A stretch of DNA of 52,299 bases, from assembly GCA_029862045.1 (NCBI GenBank), contig JAOTYE010000023.1, positions 1 to 52,299 on the forward strand, written 5' to 3'. Positions 16,053-24,153 of this stretch are shown piece by piece. Every line of letters begins with the position of its first letter. Positions within the stretch are counted from its first letter, which is position 1. A model generated the notes under the pieces. The model did no database searches. It saw nothing but the letters and a program-made list of their open reading frames with translations, and was not told the DNA's origin. This stretch comes from Gammaproteobacteria bacterium (lineage in GTDB: Bacteria; Pseudomonadota; Gammaproteobacteria; Steroidobacterales; Woeseiaceae). Made by a program: the position numbers and the translations under genes.

Positions 16053-17459
16053 ATGATTAAGAATTTTTTTGCATCCATAACGCACAACGCGATCAGCTTG
16101 ATCGGCACAGCGCTCGCAGTCGCGAGCATGGTGCTCATTTTGAGCCTGTTTACGATGCAGCAATTCGGCTTCGAGGGCGGCCCGTACCTGGGCATCCTGA
16201 CGTATTTGATCCTGCCGATGATCTTTGCAGTCGGCTTGATTCTGATTCCGGTCGGCGCCGTGTTATATCGCCGCAAGATGCGTAAAAGGCCTGGCGGTGA
16301 AGGGACGCCGCTATTTCCCGTCTTCGACCTGAACATGCCCCATACACGCCACTGGCTACTGGTTTTCGTCGCCGCAACGATGGTCAATATCATCATTCTT
16401 GCCAGCGCGACCTATAAAGGTGTGGAGGTGATGGAGTCCGTCGAGTTTTGCGGCTTGGCGTGTCATTCGGTGATGGAGCCGGAGCACACTGCGCATGCGC
16501 GGTCTCCGCATTCAAGAGTCGCGTGCGCTGACTGCCACATCGGGCCCGGGGCCGACTGGTTCGTGAAATCGAAGCTGGACGGCGCATGGCAGTTGGTATC
16601 TGTCGCACTTAATCTTTACCCGCGGCCCGTTCCTACACCGCTGCACGATCTGCGTCCGGCTCGCGATACCTGCGAGCAGTGTCACTGGCCGACCAAGTTC
16701 GTTGGCGACAAGCTGAAAGTCATCAAGCACTACGAAGAAGATGAGGCCAACACAGAGCTAACGACGGCACTGTTGCTAAGGGTTGGTGGCACAAACGGGT
16801 TGGAATCATCCGGCATACACTGGCATGTCGATCCGGGCGTAGAAATTCGTTACCGGTCGGACGAGACACGCGAAGATATTTACGAAGTGGAATTCACGGA
16901 CACGGATGGCGCCATAACAAATTATGCCGACAGAAAAGCGCCGGAAGAGGGTGGGACGTGGCGAACGATGGACTGCGTCGACTGCCACAATCGGCCCAGC
17001 CATATCTACAAACCTGCGCACAGTGAAGTTGATCGCGCGATCGCCGAAGGTTCGATAGACACGTCCCTGCCATTTGTGAAGCGTGAAGGACTTCGCATCG
17101 TAAGTGCGGAGTACGCGTCACATGAAGAAGCGCGCACTGAGATCAACGCGGAATTGCAGACGTTTTATGCAGAGAATTACCCCGAGGTCGCCGTGGAGAA
17201 TGCGGACGCCATCGCTTCAGCCGCGGACGCACTGGGCGATGTCTTCGCTGTCAATGTCTTTCCGAATATGCAGGTATGGTGGGATACGTATCCGAATCAC
17301 ATTGGCCACGAACAATCTCCAGGATGTACTCGTTGCCATGCCCGGAACATGAGAACGGCCGACCGCGAGCAGATATCCTCCGACTGCGATACCTGCCACG
17401 TGCTGCTTGCGGAAGGGGAAGAGAATCCGCACATAGTGTCGTTGCTGAGGCCTGAATGA
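16053..17459 (+). CDS. ImcH-like NapC/NirT-family multiheme quinol dehydrogenase
   Basis: The 468-residue protein has three N-terminal hydrophobic segments (about residues 12-35, 45-72 and 100-120), then a periplasmic heme region. The first heme motif is CGLACH (residues 133-138), a CX3CH form, followed by HSRVACADCHIGPGA, a NapC/NirT hallmark. CEQCH, CVDCH, CTRCH and CDTCH follow, for six motifs in all. The extra N-terminal membrane region and the CX3CH first heme resemble ImcH of Geobacter, an inner-membrane quinone oxidase needed for reducing high-potential extracellular acceptors. I recall ImcH having seven hemes; one fewer is visible here. Sitting after two CbcL-like genes, it completes a set of alternative quinol exit routes. 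Confidence 0.87.
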   Translation: MIKNFFASITHNAISLIGTALAVASMVLILSLFTMQQFGFEGGPYLGILTYLILPMIFAVGLILIPVGAVLYRRKMRKRPGGEGTPLFPVFDLNMPHTRHWLLVFVAATMVNIIILASATYKGVEVMESVEFCGLACHSVMEPEHTAHARSPHSRVACADCHIGPGADWFVKSKLDGAWQLVSVALNLYPRPVPTPLHDLRPARDTCEQCHWPTKFVGDKLKVIKHYEEDEANTELTTALLLRVGGTNGLESSGIHWHVDPGVEIRYRSDETREDIYEVEFTDTDGAITNYADRKAPEEGGTWRTMDCVDCHNRPSHIYKPAHSEVDRAIAEGSIDTSLPFVKREGLRIVSAEYASHEEARTEINAELQTFYAENYPEVAVENADAIASAADALGDVFAVNVFPNMQVWWDTYPNHIGHEQSPGCTRCHARNMRTADREQISSDCDTCHVLLAEGEENPHIVSLLRPE

Positions 17460-17645
17460 AGGCGTCGCAACGGCAACTCGCCGGCGCGCCCACGTAATCA
17501 TCAGTGGCGGCAACGGACGCTACGGATTCTACGTATTGTGCCAATCGATGATGCTACGTATCCATACCTTCGCCGGGGAGGGAAAAAAAAGGTAGCAAGT
17601 GGCCGTGTCTGAACGCTTTCTTGCGCAACGCCTGACGGCATCGCC

Positions 17646-19328
17646 ATGGAAGATCGCGTAGCCGCACTTGAGTCGCGTCTTGCCGCCGTTGAGCAGCGGC
17701 TGAATGTGCTTGAAGGTGCGCAACCAGGATTGTCGACATCCATTGAGAAAGCCCCTGCACCAGATCGTGGTGAAGGATTTCTTTCGAATGCCTCTACGCT
17801 CATTGGTCGGGTACTGCTTATCTTTGGCGGTGCCTACCTACTGCGTGCGATCACCGACCTGAATTTCGTCCCGACAGCGTTTGGAATCTTCCTGGGCGCA
17901 TCCTACGCACTTCTTTGGCTGTTCATGGCCTATCGAAAAGGCGGCAACGAGGATCAGCGTGCCAGCGCCATGTTTTATGGCGGCGCATCCGTCTTTCTGG
18001 CGCTGCCCTTACTTGCCGAGGCGGTCACGCGGTTCGCGTTGCTGTCCGGTCGGCAAGGCATCGTTGCCCTCGCGCTGTTCTGCGCGCTGGCTTTGCTGGT
18101 AGCTGTAACGCGAAATCTGCGAAGCCTGGGCTGGCTCGTGACGGCGGGCGGCATCGCAACCGCCTTTGTCGTGCTTAACGCTTCCCGCGCCGCTGTTGCA
18201 GCGCCGGCGTTTCTTATCCTCCTGGGCCTCGGCTCTTTATGGGCTGTCTACTTGCGGCAATGGATAGGACTGCAATGGCTGGGAGCGCTTGGGGCCAACG
18301 TCGGCGTCGTAGTATTGCTCCTGTTTAGCACCAGCGACCAGTGGTCAGTGGAGCCGCTGACACCGTTTCTGCTCGGCGCCGCATTGCTGGCCACTTATCT
18401 TGTGAGCTTTGCTCTTCGGTCGCACGTCCGAGGGCAAAATGTCGGTATCTTCGAGGCATTGCAAGCAGTGCTGGCTGTTGGCATCGTATTCTGGGCTGCC
18501 AGCATCGCCGCGCAGGCTGGCCAACTCGCTCTTACAACGGTCGGTGCGTGGTGTCTCGCGATCGGTGCCTGTGCCTATGGTCTGGCGTTCACTCCGGAAA
18601 CCCGCTCCGCTCGCGGCCGAAATTTCTACTTCCATTCCACGCTGGGACTGGCACTCGTGGTCGCGGGTACCGCCCTGGTGATGTCACCGGCTATGGCCGC
18701 GGCTGCCTGGTCACTAATGGCATTGGCTATGGCCTGGTTCAGTGGCCGATTCGGCAGGGTTGCTCTGAGCCTGCAATGTACTTTCCTGTTGCTCGCTGCA
18801 GGAGTGGGCTCCGGTATTCTGGCGACGGGTTTAGACGCCCTGGTGGGAGAGGCCTCGGTGTTGTGGCCGCCTTTGGTTCCATGGCACGTGGTCATCGCGC
18901 TGACTACAGTTGCCTGCCTTTTCATTCCGGTGGCCCAGCATTCCGATCGTTGGGGCGTCCTGTCCGGTGTGCCGCAGCTAATCGTTCTGGCGCTGTCGGT
19001 CTGGGAGGTGGGTGGACTCATGGTCGTATACCTGGCACCGCCTCTGGCAGGGGTCGGTGGCGCAGACGCCAACCCGGCCATCCTGGCCGCGCTGCGGACA
19101 GCGATCTTGTCTGCAGCATCGGTAACTCTGGCGTTGTCCAGCAGATTCAAACGGTGGCCCGAGGCTCGCTGGTTGGTCTACCCGGTCTTGCTCGTGGTCG
19201 GGGTCAAACTACTCCTTGAGGATTTTCCAAACGGTCAGCCTGCAACCCTCTTCGTAGCTCTGGCTCTGGTTGGTAGTGCCTTGCTGCTTGTCGCAAAACT
19301 GTTAAGCCGCGAGACGATCGAAGGGTAA
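17646..19328 (+). CDS. Polytopic membrane protein, DUF2339-like, unknown function
   Basis: This 560-residue protein starts with a short coiled coil (EDRVAALESRLAAVEQRLNV) and a charged linker to about residue 45. The rest is nearly all hydrophobic, enough for some fourteen or more membrane helices. This resembles large uncharacterised DUF2339-type membrane proteins, but the assignment is by general architecture only. No cofactor or transport motif is visible. It stands alone, 186 bases after the ImcH-like gene and 120 bases before frdC, on the same strand. Confidence 0.72.
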   Translation: MEDRVAALESRLAAVEQRLNVLEGAQPGLSTSIEKAPAPDRGEGFLSNASTLIGRVLLIFGGAYLLRAITDLNFVPTAFGIFLGASYALLWLFMAYRKGGNEDQRASAMFYGGASVFLALPLLAEAVTRFALLSGRQGIVALALFCALALLVAVTRNLRSLGWLVTAGGIATAFVVLNASRAAVAAPAFLILLGLGSLWAVYLRQWIGLQWLGALGANVGVVVLLLFSTSDQWSVEPLTPFLLGAALLATYLVSFALRSHVRGQNVGIFEALQAVLAVGIVFWAASIAAQAGQLALTTVGAWCLAIGACAYGLAFTPETRSARGRNFYFHSTLGLALVVAGTALVMSPAMAAAAWSLMALAMAWFSGRFGRVALSLQCTFLLLAAGVGSGILATGLDALVGEASVLWPPLVPWHVVIALTTVACLFIPVAQHSDRWGVLSGVPQLIVLALSVWEVGGLMVVYLAPPLAGVGGADANPAILAALRTAILSAASVTLALSSRFKRWPEARWLVYPVLLVVGVKLLLEDFPNGQPATLFVALALVGSALLLVAKLLSRETIEG

Positions 19329-19448
19329 GAAATCCTATGACGTTGGCCCGGTTAATTTCCGCGCCCTTATTGTGGCTATCCCTTACGTAATTCGGCCCCA
19401 ATCCTTGCTAGCTTCTGGTTTGCAAACCCATCCATACAACTGCGCCCA

Positions 19449-20216
19449 TTGACCGAATCAATCAAATCCGCTGCAGAACGAGCTCGGGACGCGAGCAACC
19501 AACTCTACTTTGAGTTGGCAAGTGGCGTCAGCGGTTTCGTTCTTGCCCTGTTCATGTGGGGCCACATGATCCTTGTTGGCTCTATCCTGACAGGCGAGCG
19601 CGGATTCAACTGGCTCGCGGGCATGCTCGAGGACTATTACATCGCGCAGCCGACCGTGGTCGTTATCTTCGCGCTGTTTCTCGTGCATGCGGTGTTTGCG
19701 AGCCGCAAAATTCCGGCGAAGTTGAGCGAGCGCCGGCGAATGCTGGAACTCGGCCGCGGCCTCAGCCGTTCCGGTCGTGATACGCCGGCCGGCAGCGGCA
19801 GTGAGGCATTCCAGCCGCACCTTGAATCACTGCTGTGGATCTGGCAGGTACGCACTGGCATGGTCATCCTCGTCCTCGGCAGCTTCCACGTGATCCTGCT
19901 CGGCATCGACGTACTGACGCCGCTGTTCGGAGAGCGCACGGGCATCGAGGCGCTCAGCAGCATGGCCCGCGTCAAGGCCGGGCTGTGGCTGCCGTACGCG
20001 ATACTGCTGATCTCTGTCGAGTTTCACGCGGGCGTCGGCCTGTATCGCCTGGCGGTCAAATGGGGTGCCGGCTCGTTCCTGTCGCGGCCTATTCTGCACA
20101 TCATCGAGCGGGTGCTGCTGTGGTTCTTCCTCGGCCTCGGCGTTGTCCTGCTGCTCGTGCTTGCTGAAGTACTGCCGCCCCCGCTTGCATTCCTGCTGTC
20201 GGCGCCAGTGACATGA
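19449..20216 (+). CDS. frdC: Fumarate reductase diheme cytochrome b subunit (Wolinella type)
   Basis: The 255-residue membrane anchor has five predicted helices. Candidate heme b ligands are His39 (WGHM), His80 (FLVHAVF), His147 (GSFHVI) and His193 (EFHAGVGLYRLAVKWG). Glu191 matches the Glu of the Wolinella transmembrane proton (E) pathway. The order C-A-B and the ATGA overlap with the flavoprotein gene also follow Wolinella, so menaquinol:fumarate reduction is the likely reaction. The start is uncertain: TTG 19449 opens the frame and no good ribosome binding site or in-frame ATG is nearby. Reverse action as a succinate:menaquinone reductase is possible. Confidence 0.92.
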   Translation: MTESIKSAAERARDASNQLYFELASGVSGFVLALFMWGHMILVGSILTGERGFNWLAGMLEDYYIAQPTVVVIFALFLVHAVFASRKIPAKLSERRRMLELGRGLSRSGRDTPAGSGSEAFQPHLESLLWIWQVRTGMVILVLGSFHVILLGIDVLTPLFGERTGIEALSSMARVKAGLWLPYAILLISVEFHAGVGLYRLAVKWGAGSFLSRPILHIIERVLLWFFLGLGVVLLLVLAEVLPPPLAFLLSAPVT

Positions 20217-22156
20217 GCTCCGGACTCATCAGCACCGACGTGCTCGTTATCGGCGGCGGACTCGCCGGCGAACGCTGCGCCATCGAAGCGGCGGCCGCGG
20301 GGCACGACGTCCTGATACTGTCCCTGGTGCCGCCGCGACGCAGCCACAGCTGCGCAGCTCAGGGCGGCATGCAGGCGGCTCTCGGCAATTGTGTCAAAGC
20401 GGAAGGCGATAATGCGACGCTGCATTTTCTCGACACTGTTCGTGGCTCGGACTGGGGTGCCGACCAGGAGGTCGCGCGGATTTTTGCCGAGGAAGCCCCT
20501 GTTGCTGTTCGCGAACTGGCGCACTTCGGCGTGCCGTGGACGCGGGTGCGTGGCGGCAAGAACAGCTATGTCATCAAGGGCGAGCGTGTCGACATCGAGG
20601 AGCGTCTCGAGAACGATGGCCTGATCATGCACCGCGACTTCGGCGGCACGGCCAAGTGGCGTGCCTGCTACGCGGCGGCAGCGACGGGCCACGCGGCGCT
20701 GTATGCCGTCGATAGCGAAGTCGTCAGGCTTGGAATTACGGTCAGGGATCGTACCGAGGCTGTCGAGCTGATACACGACGGCAACCGCTGCTGGGGTGTG
20801 GTCGCCCGCTGCCTCAGAACCGGCAGCCACTTTCCAGTGCTCGCCAAGGCCACGGTAATCGCAACCGGCGGTTACGGCCGGATCTATGGCCAGTACACGA
20901 CCAACGCGACGATCAACGAAGGCATGGGTGCCGTCATCGCACTGAACACGGGCATTGTGCCACTCGGCAACATGGAAGCCGTACAGTTTCACCCGACGGC
21001 GCTCGCGCCGAGCAATATCTTGATTACCGAAGGCTCCCGCGGTGACGGCGGTTATCTGCTCGACAAGAACCTGCATCGCTTCATGGTCGACGCCGAACCC
21101 GAAAAACAGGAGCTCGCGAGTCGCGATGTCGTCTCTCGACACATGAAACAGTGTATGCGCGACGGCAATGGCGTGGAGACGCCTTACGGGCCGCATCTGT
21201 GGCTCGACCTGCGACATCTCGGGGAACATCATCTCACGACCAAACTTCGCGAGGTCTTTGATATCTGCCGCGACTTCGTTGGCCTGAATCCGGCACACGA
21301 TCTGATACCGGTACAGCCCACGCAGCACTATTCGATGGGCGGCGTGCGTGTCAACAAAGACGGGCAGGCCTACGGCATGGCCGGTTTGTTTGTAGCCGGA
21401 GAGGCCTCCTGCTGGGATATGCATGGCTTCAACCGTCTCGGCGGCAACAGCCTGGCCGAAACTGTCGTTGCCGGTCGCATCGTCGGACAGAGAGCCGGCG
21501 AATTCGCCAACGCTGCCAGTCTCGACGTCACGACCTCAATTGCATTGCACGCCACAAAACGAGCTGATGCGCGCGTATCGGCTTGGCTGGGGCGATCAGG
21601 CTCCGGACCGAATATTTACGACATTCGCAACGCGATGGGCGAGACGATGATGAGCAAGGTCGGCATATTCAGAACCGGCGATGAGTTGGCGCAAGCCGTT
21701 GACGAAATCTCCGCTCTGCTCGTCGACTGCGATAAAGCTGTGCTGCGCTCGAAAGTGCCGGGTATGAATCCCGAGCTGACTTTCGCGCTACGGCTCAAAG
21801 GCATGCTGCGCCTGGCGCTCGTTACCGCGAAGGGCGCGCTGTTGAGAACCGAAAGCCGTGGCGCGCACTATCGATCCGACTATCCGCAGCGCAATGATGC
21901 CGAGTGGCTGAATCGAACTCTCGTACGTTGGGCGGCAGACGGGCCGGAACCGGAATTCAGCTATGAACCGGTCGGCGAGATCGATTTGCCACCGGGCCAT
22001 CGCGGCTATGGCAGCGATGATCGAATCGAGATGCGCCAGGACATCGAGCAGTACAACAGCGATGCGTACAAACAGCAGGCCGAGCATGGCCGGCTGGCGA
22101 CAAAGGAAGCACCAGGCAGCAGGATTCGCTGGGGAGCGTGGAGGGAGCAGGTGTGA
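20213..22156 (+). CDS. frdA: Fumarate reductase flavoprotein subunit
   Basis: A 647-residue catalytic subunit. It has the FAD dinucleotide fold VIGGGLAGERCA at the N-terminus and the covalent-FAD region RSHSCAAQGGMQAAL. Active-site segments include HPTALAPSNILITEGSRGDG, QHYSMGGVRVN and HGFNRLGGNSLAE. These match the Wolinella-type FrdA rather than the E. coli SdhA pattern as I recall them. It starts with an ATGA overlap at the end of frdC. It acts at the cytoplasmic face of the inner membrane, reducing fumarate with electrons delivered through FrdB. No key residue is visibly missing. Confidence 0.95.
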   Translation: MSSGLISTDVLVIGGGLAGERCAIEAAAAGHDVLILSLVPPRRSHSCAAQGGMQAALGNCVKAEGDNATLHFLDTVRGSDWGADQEVARIFAEEAPVAVRELAHFGVPWTRVRGGKNSYVIKGERVDIEERLENDGLIMHRDFGGTAKWRACYAAAATGHAALYAVDSEVVRLGITVRDRTEAVELIHDGNRCWGVVARCLRTGSHFPVLAKATVIATGGYGRIYGQYTTNATINEGMGAVIALNTGIVPLGNMEAVQFHPTALAPSNILITEGSRGDGGYLLDKNLHRFMVDAEPEKQELASRDVVSRHMKQCMRDGNGVETPYGPHLWLDLRHLGEHHLTTKLREVFDICRDFVGLNPAHDLIPVQPTQHYSMGGVRVNKDGQAYGMAGLFVAGEASCWDMHGFNRLGGNSLAETVVAGRIVGQRAGEFANAASLDVTTSIALHATKRADARVSAWLGRSGSGPNIYDIRNAMGETMMSKVGIFRTGDELAQAVDEISALLVDCDKAVLRSKVPGMNPELTFALRLKGMLRLALVTAKGALLRTESRGAHYRSDYPQRNDAEWLNRTLVRWAADGPEPEFSYEPVGEIDLPPGHRGYGSDDRIEMRQDIEQYNSDAYKQQAEHGRLATKEAPGSRIRWGAWREQV

Positions 22157-22173
22157 CAAGGAAGGAATCCACG

Positions 22174-22899
22174 GTGCCGCGACGACTCCATTTCGAGATA
22201 TTCCGCTACAACCCGGAGGACTCCGGGTCTGTACCACACATGCAGACGTTTGAACTCGATGAGGCGCCGTACATGTCGCTCTTCATTGCGCTCAATCAGA
22301 TTCGCGAAACGCAGGATCCCAGTTTGCAGTTTGACTTCGCTTGCCGGTCGGCGATCTGTGGCTCCTGCGGCATGATGGTCAATGGCCGGCCTGCGCTGGG
22401 CTGCCGCACGCTGACATCGGATCTGCCGCGGACCATACGCCTGCATCCGCTGCCTGTGTTCAAGCTGATTGGCGACCTCTCCGTCGATACCGGCACCTGG
22501 TTCCGGCAAATGGTGGAGAAGTCCGAGGCATGGATCCACAGTGAGCAGGCGTTCGATCCGGAGGCACAGGAAGAACGCATGGATGACGAGCTTGCGCAGG
22601 CTATTTACGAAGGCGATCGCTGCATCGAATGTGGCTGCTGCGTCGCCTCCTGCGGAGCTGCCAACCTGAATGCCGATTTCGCAGGGCCGGCCGGACTGAA
22701 CCGCATGGCACGATTTCTTATGGATCCGCGCGACTCACGCGGCGATGCGGACTGGTTCGAAATCGTGTCGAACAGCGATGGCGTGTTCGGTTGCATCGGC
22801 ATGATGGCGTGTCACGATGTTTGCCCCAAGGAACTGCCACTGCTCGAGGTCTACGCGTATCTGCGCAGAAAAGTGCTGACGACAAAGATCAGACATTAA
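22174..22899 (+). CDS. frdB: Fumarate reductase iron-sulfur subunit
   Basis: I choose GTG 22174, nine bases after AGGAAGG, because the protein then begins PRRLHFEIFRYNPE, aligning with the usual FrdB N-terminus. GTG 22153 (overlapping the frdA stop) and GTG 22138 are alternatives. The [2Fe-2S] cysteines are in CRSAICGSC plus a later CRTL, the [4Fe-4S] motif is CIECGCCVASC, and the [3Fe-4S] motif is CIGMMACHDVCP. All three clusters are complete. It passes electrons from FrdC hemes to the FrdA flavin. The stop codon lies inside the left arm of the inverted repeat at 22895-22956. Confidence 0.95.
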   Translation: MPRRLHFEIFRYNPEDSGSVPHMQTFELDEAPYMSLFIALNQIRETQDPSLQFDFACRSAICGSCGMMVNGRPALGCRTLTSDLPRTIRLHPLPVFKLIGDLSVDTGTWFRQMVEKSEAWIHSEQAFDPEAQEERMDDELAQAIYEGDRCIECGCCVASCGAANLNADFAGPAGLNRMARFLMDPRDSRGDADWFEIVSNSDGVFGCIGMMACHDVCPKELPLLEVYAYLRRKVLTTKIRH

Positions 22900-22956
22900 T
22901 GGGGACATTCCTGATTCAACGCATCAATTCAATAAATCAGGAATGTCCCCATTAAT
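22895..22956. repeat. REP-like perfect 22-bp inverted repeat between convergent operons
   Basis: Arms at 22895-22916 and 22935-22956 are exact reverse complements (core TGGGGACATTCCTGATT) around an 18-base loop. It lies between the convergent frdB and cytochrome genes and contains the frdB stop codon. Such extragenic palindromes are typical REP/BIME-type repeats mobilised by RAYT transposases and can also serve as bidirectional terminators. No RAYT gene lies in the window. Only one copy was seen here. Confidence 0.85.
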
Positions 22957-22965
22957 TGCTGAACA

Positions 22966-23565
22966 TCACGGCGATTCGTAACTCGCGTAGTGATGGATCA
23001 ATGCCTCGATAGCATCGGCATCGAGTTCCGCCAGCTCATGTGCCATTGCGGGCAACAATACCTCGCGATCACCCGTCAAATACGCGTTGAGCGCATATTT
23101 CAGGTAGGCCGAGCGCTGTCCGTGCAACGGAATGCCAAGCGCGTTCTCAACATCCTCGTCATCAGGCCGAACGTGGCATTTAGAGCAGTGTTTTTTGTGA
23201 ATTCGCGCGCCAGTTTGGGCTAGTGTCTCATCAAACGCCTCACCCGAAGAGTGGCGAGTCATCGCTCCGTAGTGCTCAGCAAGTTCCGCGATGTCGGATT
23301 CGCTCAACGTCGCAACAATCGCGCACATTGCCGGTACCTCTATACACTGCCTTGCGCCGTCCAGATAGGCATACACCGCTTCCTCAAGGTGCGCCGCGGG
23401 CGTCCCGGCGATGATGGGGACATTATCGAGCCCGGCGCCAGATCCGTCTGCGCCATGGCATCCCGCACAAACCCCGATGATTGCTAATTCCGCGCGTGCG
23501 AAACTACTGATCGCAATAAAAGCACTCAGTGCGAGCACGCAAACATGCCGCCTGTTGTTGGTCAT
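22966..23565 (-). CDS. Diheme cytochrome c (c4/c553-like), third paralogue
   Basis: The 199-residue exported protein (signal peptide ending FARA) has CAGCH near residue 33 and CSKCH near residue 130. The second half matches the cytochromes at 5533 and 6642 (GEAFDETLAQTGARIHKKHC, then LHGQRSAYLKYALNAYLTGD). It is the last gene of the leftward menA-nqr operon, four bases after the CBS-domain gene. Its linkage to Nqr is unusual and suggests a periplasmic carrier serving the same respiratory mode. Partners are unknown. Confidence 0.87.
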   Translation of the reverse strand: MTNNRRHVCVLALSAFIAISSFARAELAIIGVCAGCHGADGSGAGLDNVPIIAGTPAAHLEEAVYAYLDGARQCIEVPAMCAIVATLSESDIAELAEHYGAMTRHSSGEAFDETLAQTGARIHKKHCSKCHVRPDDEDVENALGIPLHGQRSAYLKYALNAYLTGDREVLLPAMAHELAELDADAIEALIHHYASYESP

Positions 23566-23569
23566 GAGA

Positions 23570-23983
23570 CTACTTTCGCGCCGCTACAGCGAGCTGGCTC
23601 AACGCACGCAGCACGTCACGCCGGCTGATCTGGCCGACCAGGCGGTTGTTTCTGAGTACCGGAAAGCGCCGGAAGCCGCATTTCAGGAACTTCTGTGCGA
23701 GATCGATGATGTTCATATCTGCGTCGACGGTTTCGACGTCCGGTGTCATGAAGTCCGCCACCGGGCCTCCCCAGTCGCCGTAGTAGCCGGCGTTCAAGGC
23801 GATCTTCAGGCAATCGAGTTCGGATAGCATGCCGAGGAGCTCGCCCTGATCATTGACGACAGGCGCGCCGGCGATGCGGTTCTGAATGAGTTCGTGAATC
23901 GCATCGAGCACATCCATGTCAGGTTTAAATGTAACGAGACGGCCCGCCATGTAATCGCGAACCAGGGCTGATTTCGGGTTCAT
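23570..23983 (-). CDS. CBS-domain pair protein
   Basis: I start at the ATG complementary to 23981-23983, which follows GGGAG by eight bases and overlaps the nqrM stop as ATGA. The longer frame from 24004 is less likely. The 137 residues form two CBS domains: VRDYMAGRLVTFKPDMDVLD...AGAPVVNDQGELLGMLS and VADFMTPDVETVDADMNIID...RRFPVLRNNRLVGQISRRDV. CBS pairs bind adenosyl nucleotides and regulate partner proteins. Stand-alone copies have no fixed function. Its tight coupling to nqrM suggests a link to the Nqr operon. Confidence 0.86.
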   Translation of the reverse strand: MNPKSALVRDYMAGRLVTFKPDMDVLDAIHELIQNRIAGAPVVNDQGELLGMLSELDCLKIALNAGYYGDWGGPVADFMTPDVETVDADMNIIDLAQKFLKCGFRRFPVLRNNRLVGQISRRDVLRALSQLAVAARK

Positions 23984-24153
23984 TGTTCGGACTCCCGTAG
24001 ACATTTACCGCTGCACAACTCGCAGCCGCCACCGTTCAGGCCGCCGCAGCTGCCGCTGATCGGTTTGCGACCGTTCATGACGCCAATTGCCATGGCGCCG
24101 ATAACGGCGAGTAGAACCGCGAACGTCACAAGCAAAGTTGGTAACAGCATCAT
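23980..24153 (-). CDS. nqrM: Na+-NQR maturation protein NqrM
   Basis: This short gene encodes 57 residues: one hydrophobic helix (about residues 3-24), then GRKPISGSCGGLN and a Cys-rich tail with CELCSGKC. The GRKPISGSCGGL segment and four-cysteine tail are the signature of NqrM, which helps insert the iron centre shared by NqrD and NqrE. The start overlaps the apbE stop (TAATG) and the stop overlaps the CBS-gene start (ATGA). A second Met directly follows the first. Position after apbE in an nqr operon is typical. Confidence 0.92.
   Translation of the reverse strand: MMLLPTLLVTFAVLLAVIGAMAIGVMNGRKPISGSCGGLNGGGCELCSGKCLRESEQ

Noticed and set aside
20024..21424. 466-codon open frame antisense to frdA
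   Set aside because: It mirrors the codon pattern of a clear flavoprotein gene in GC-rich DNA, has no family motifs and no ribosome binding site.
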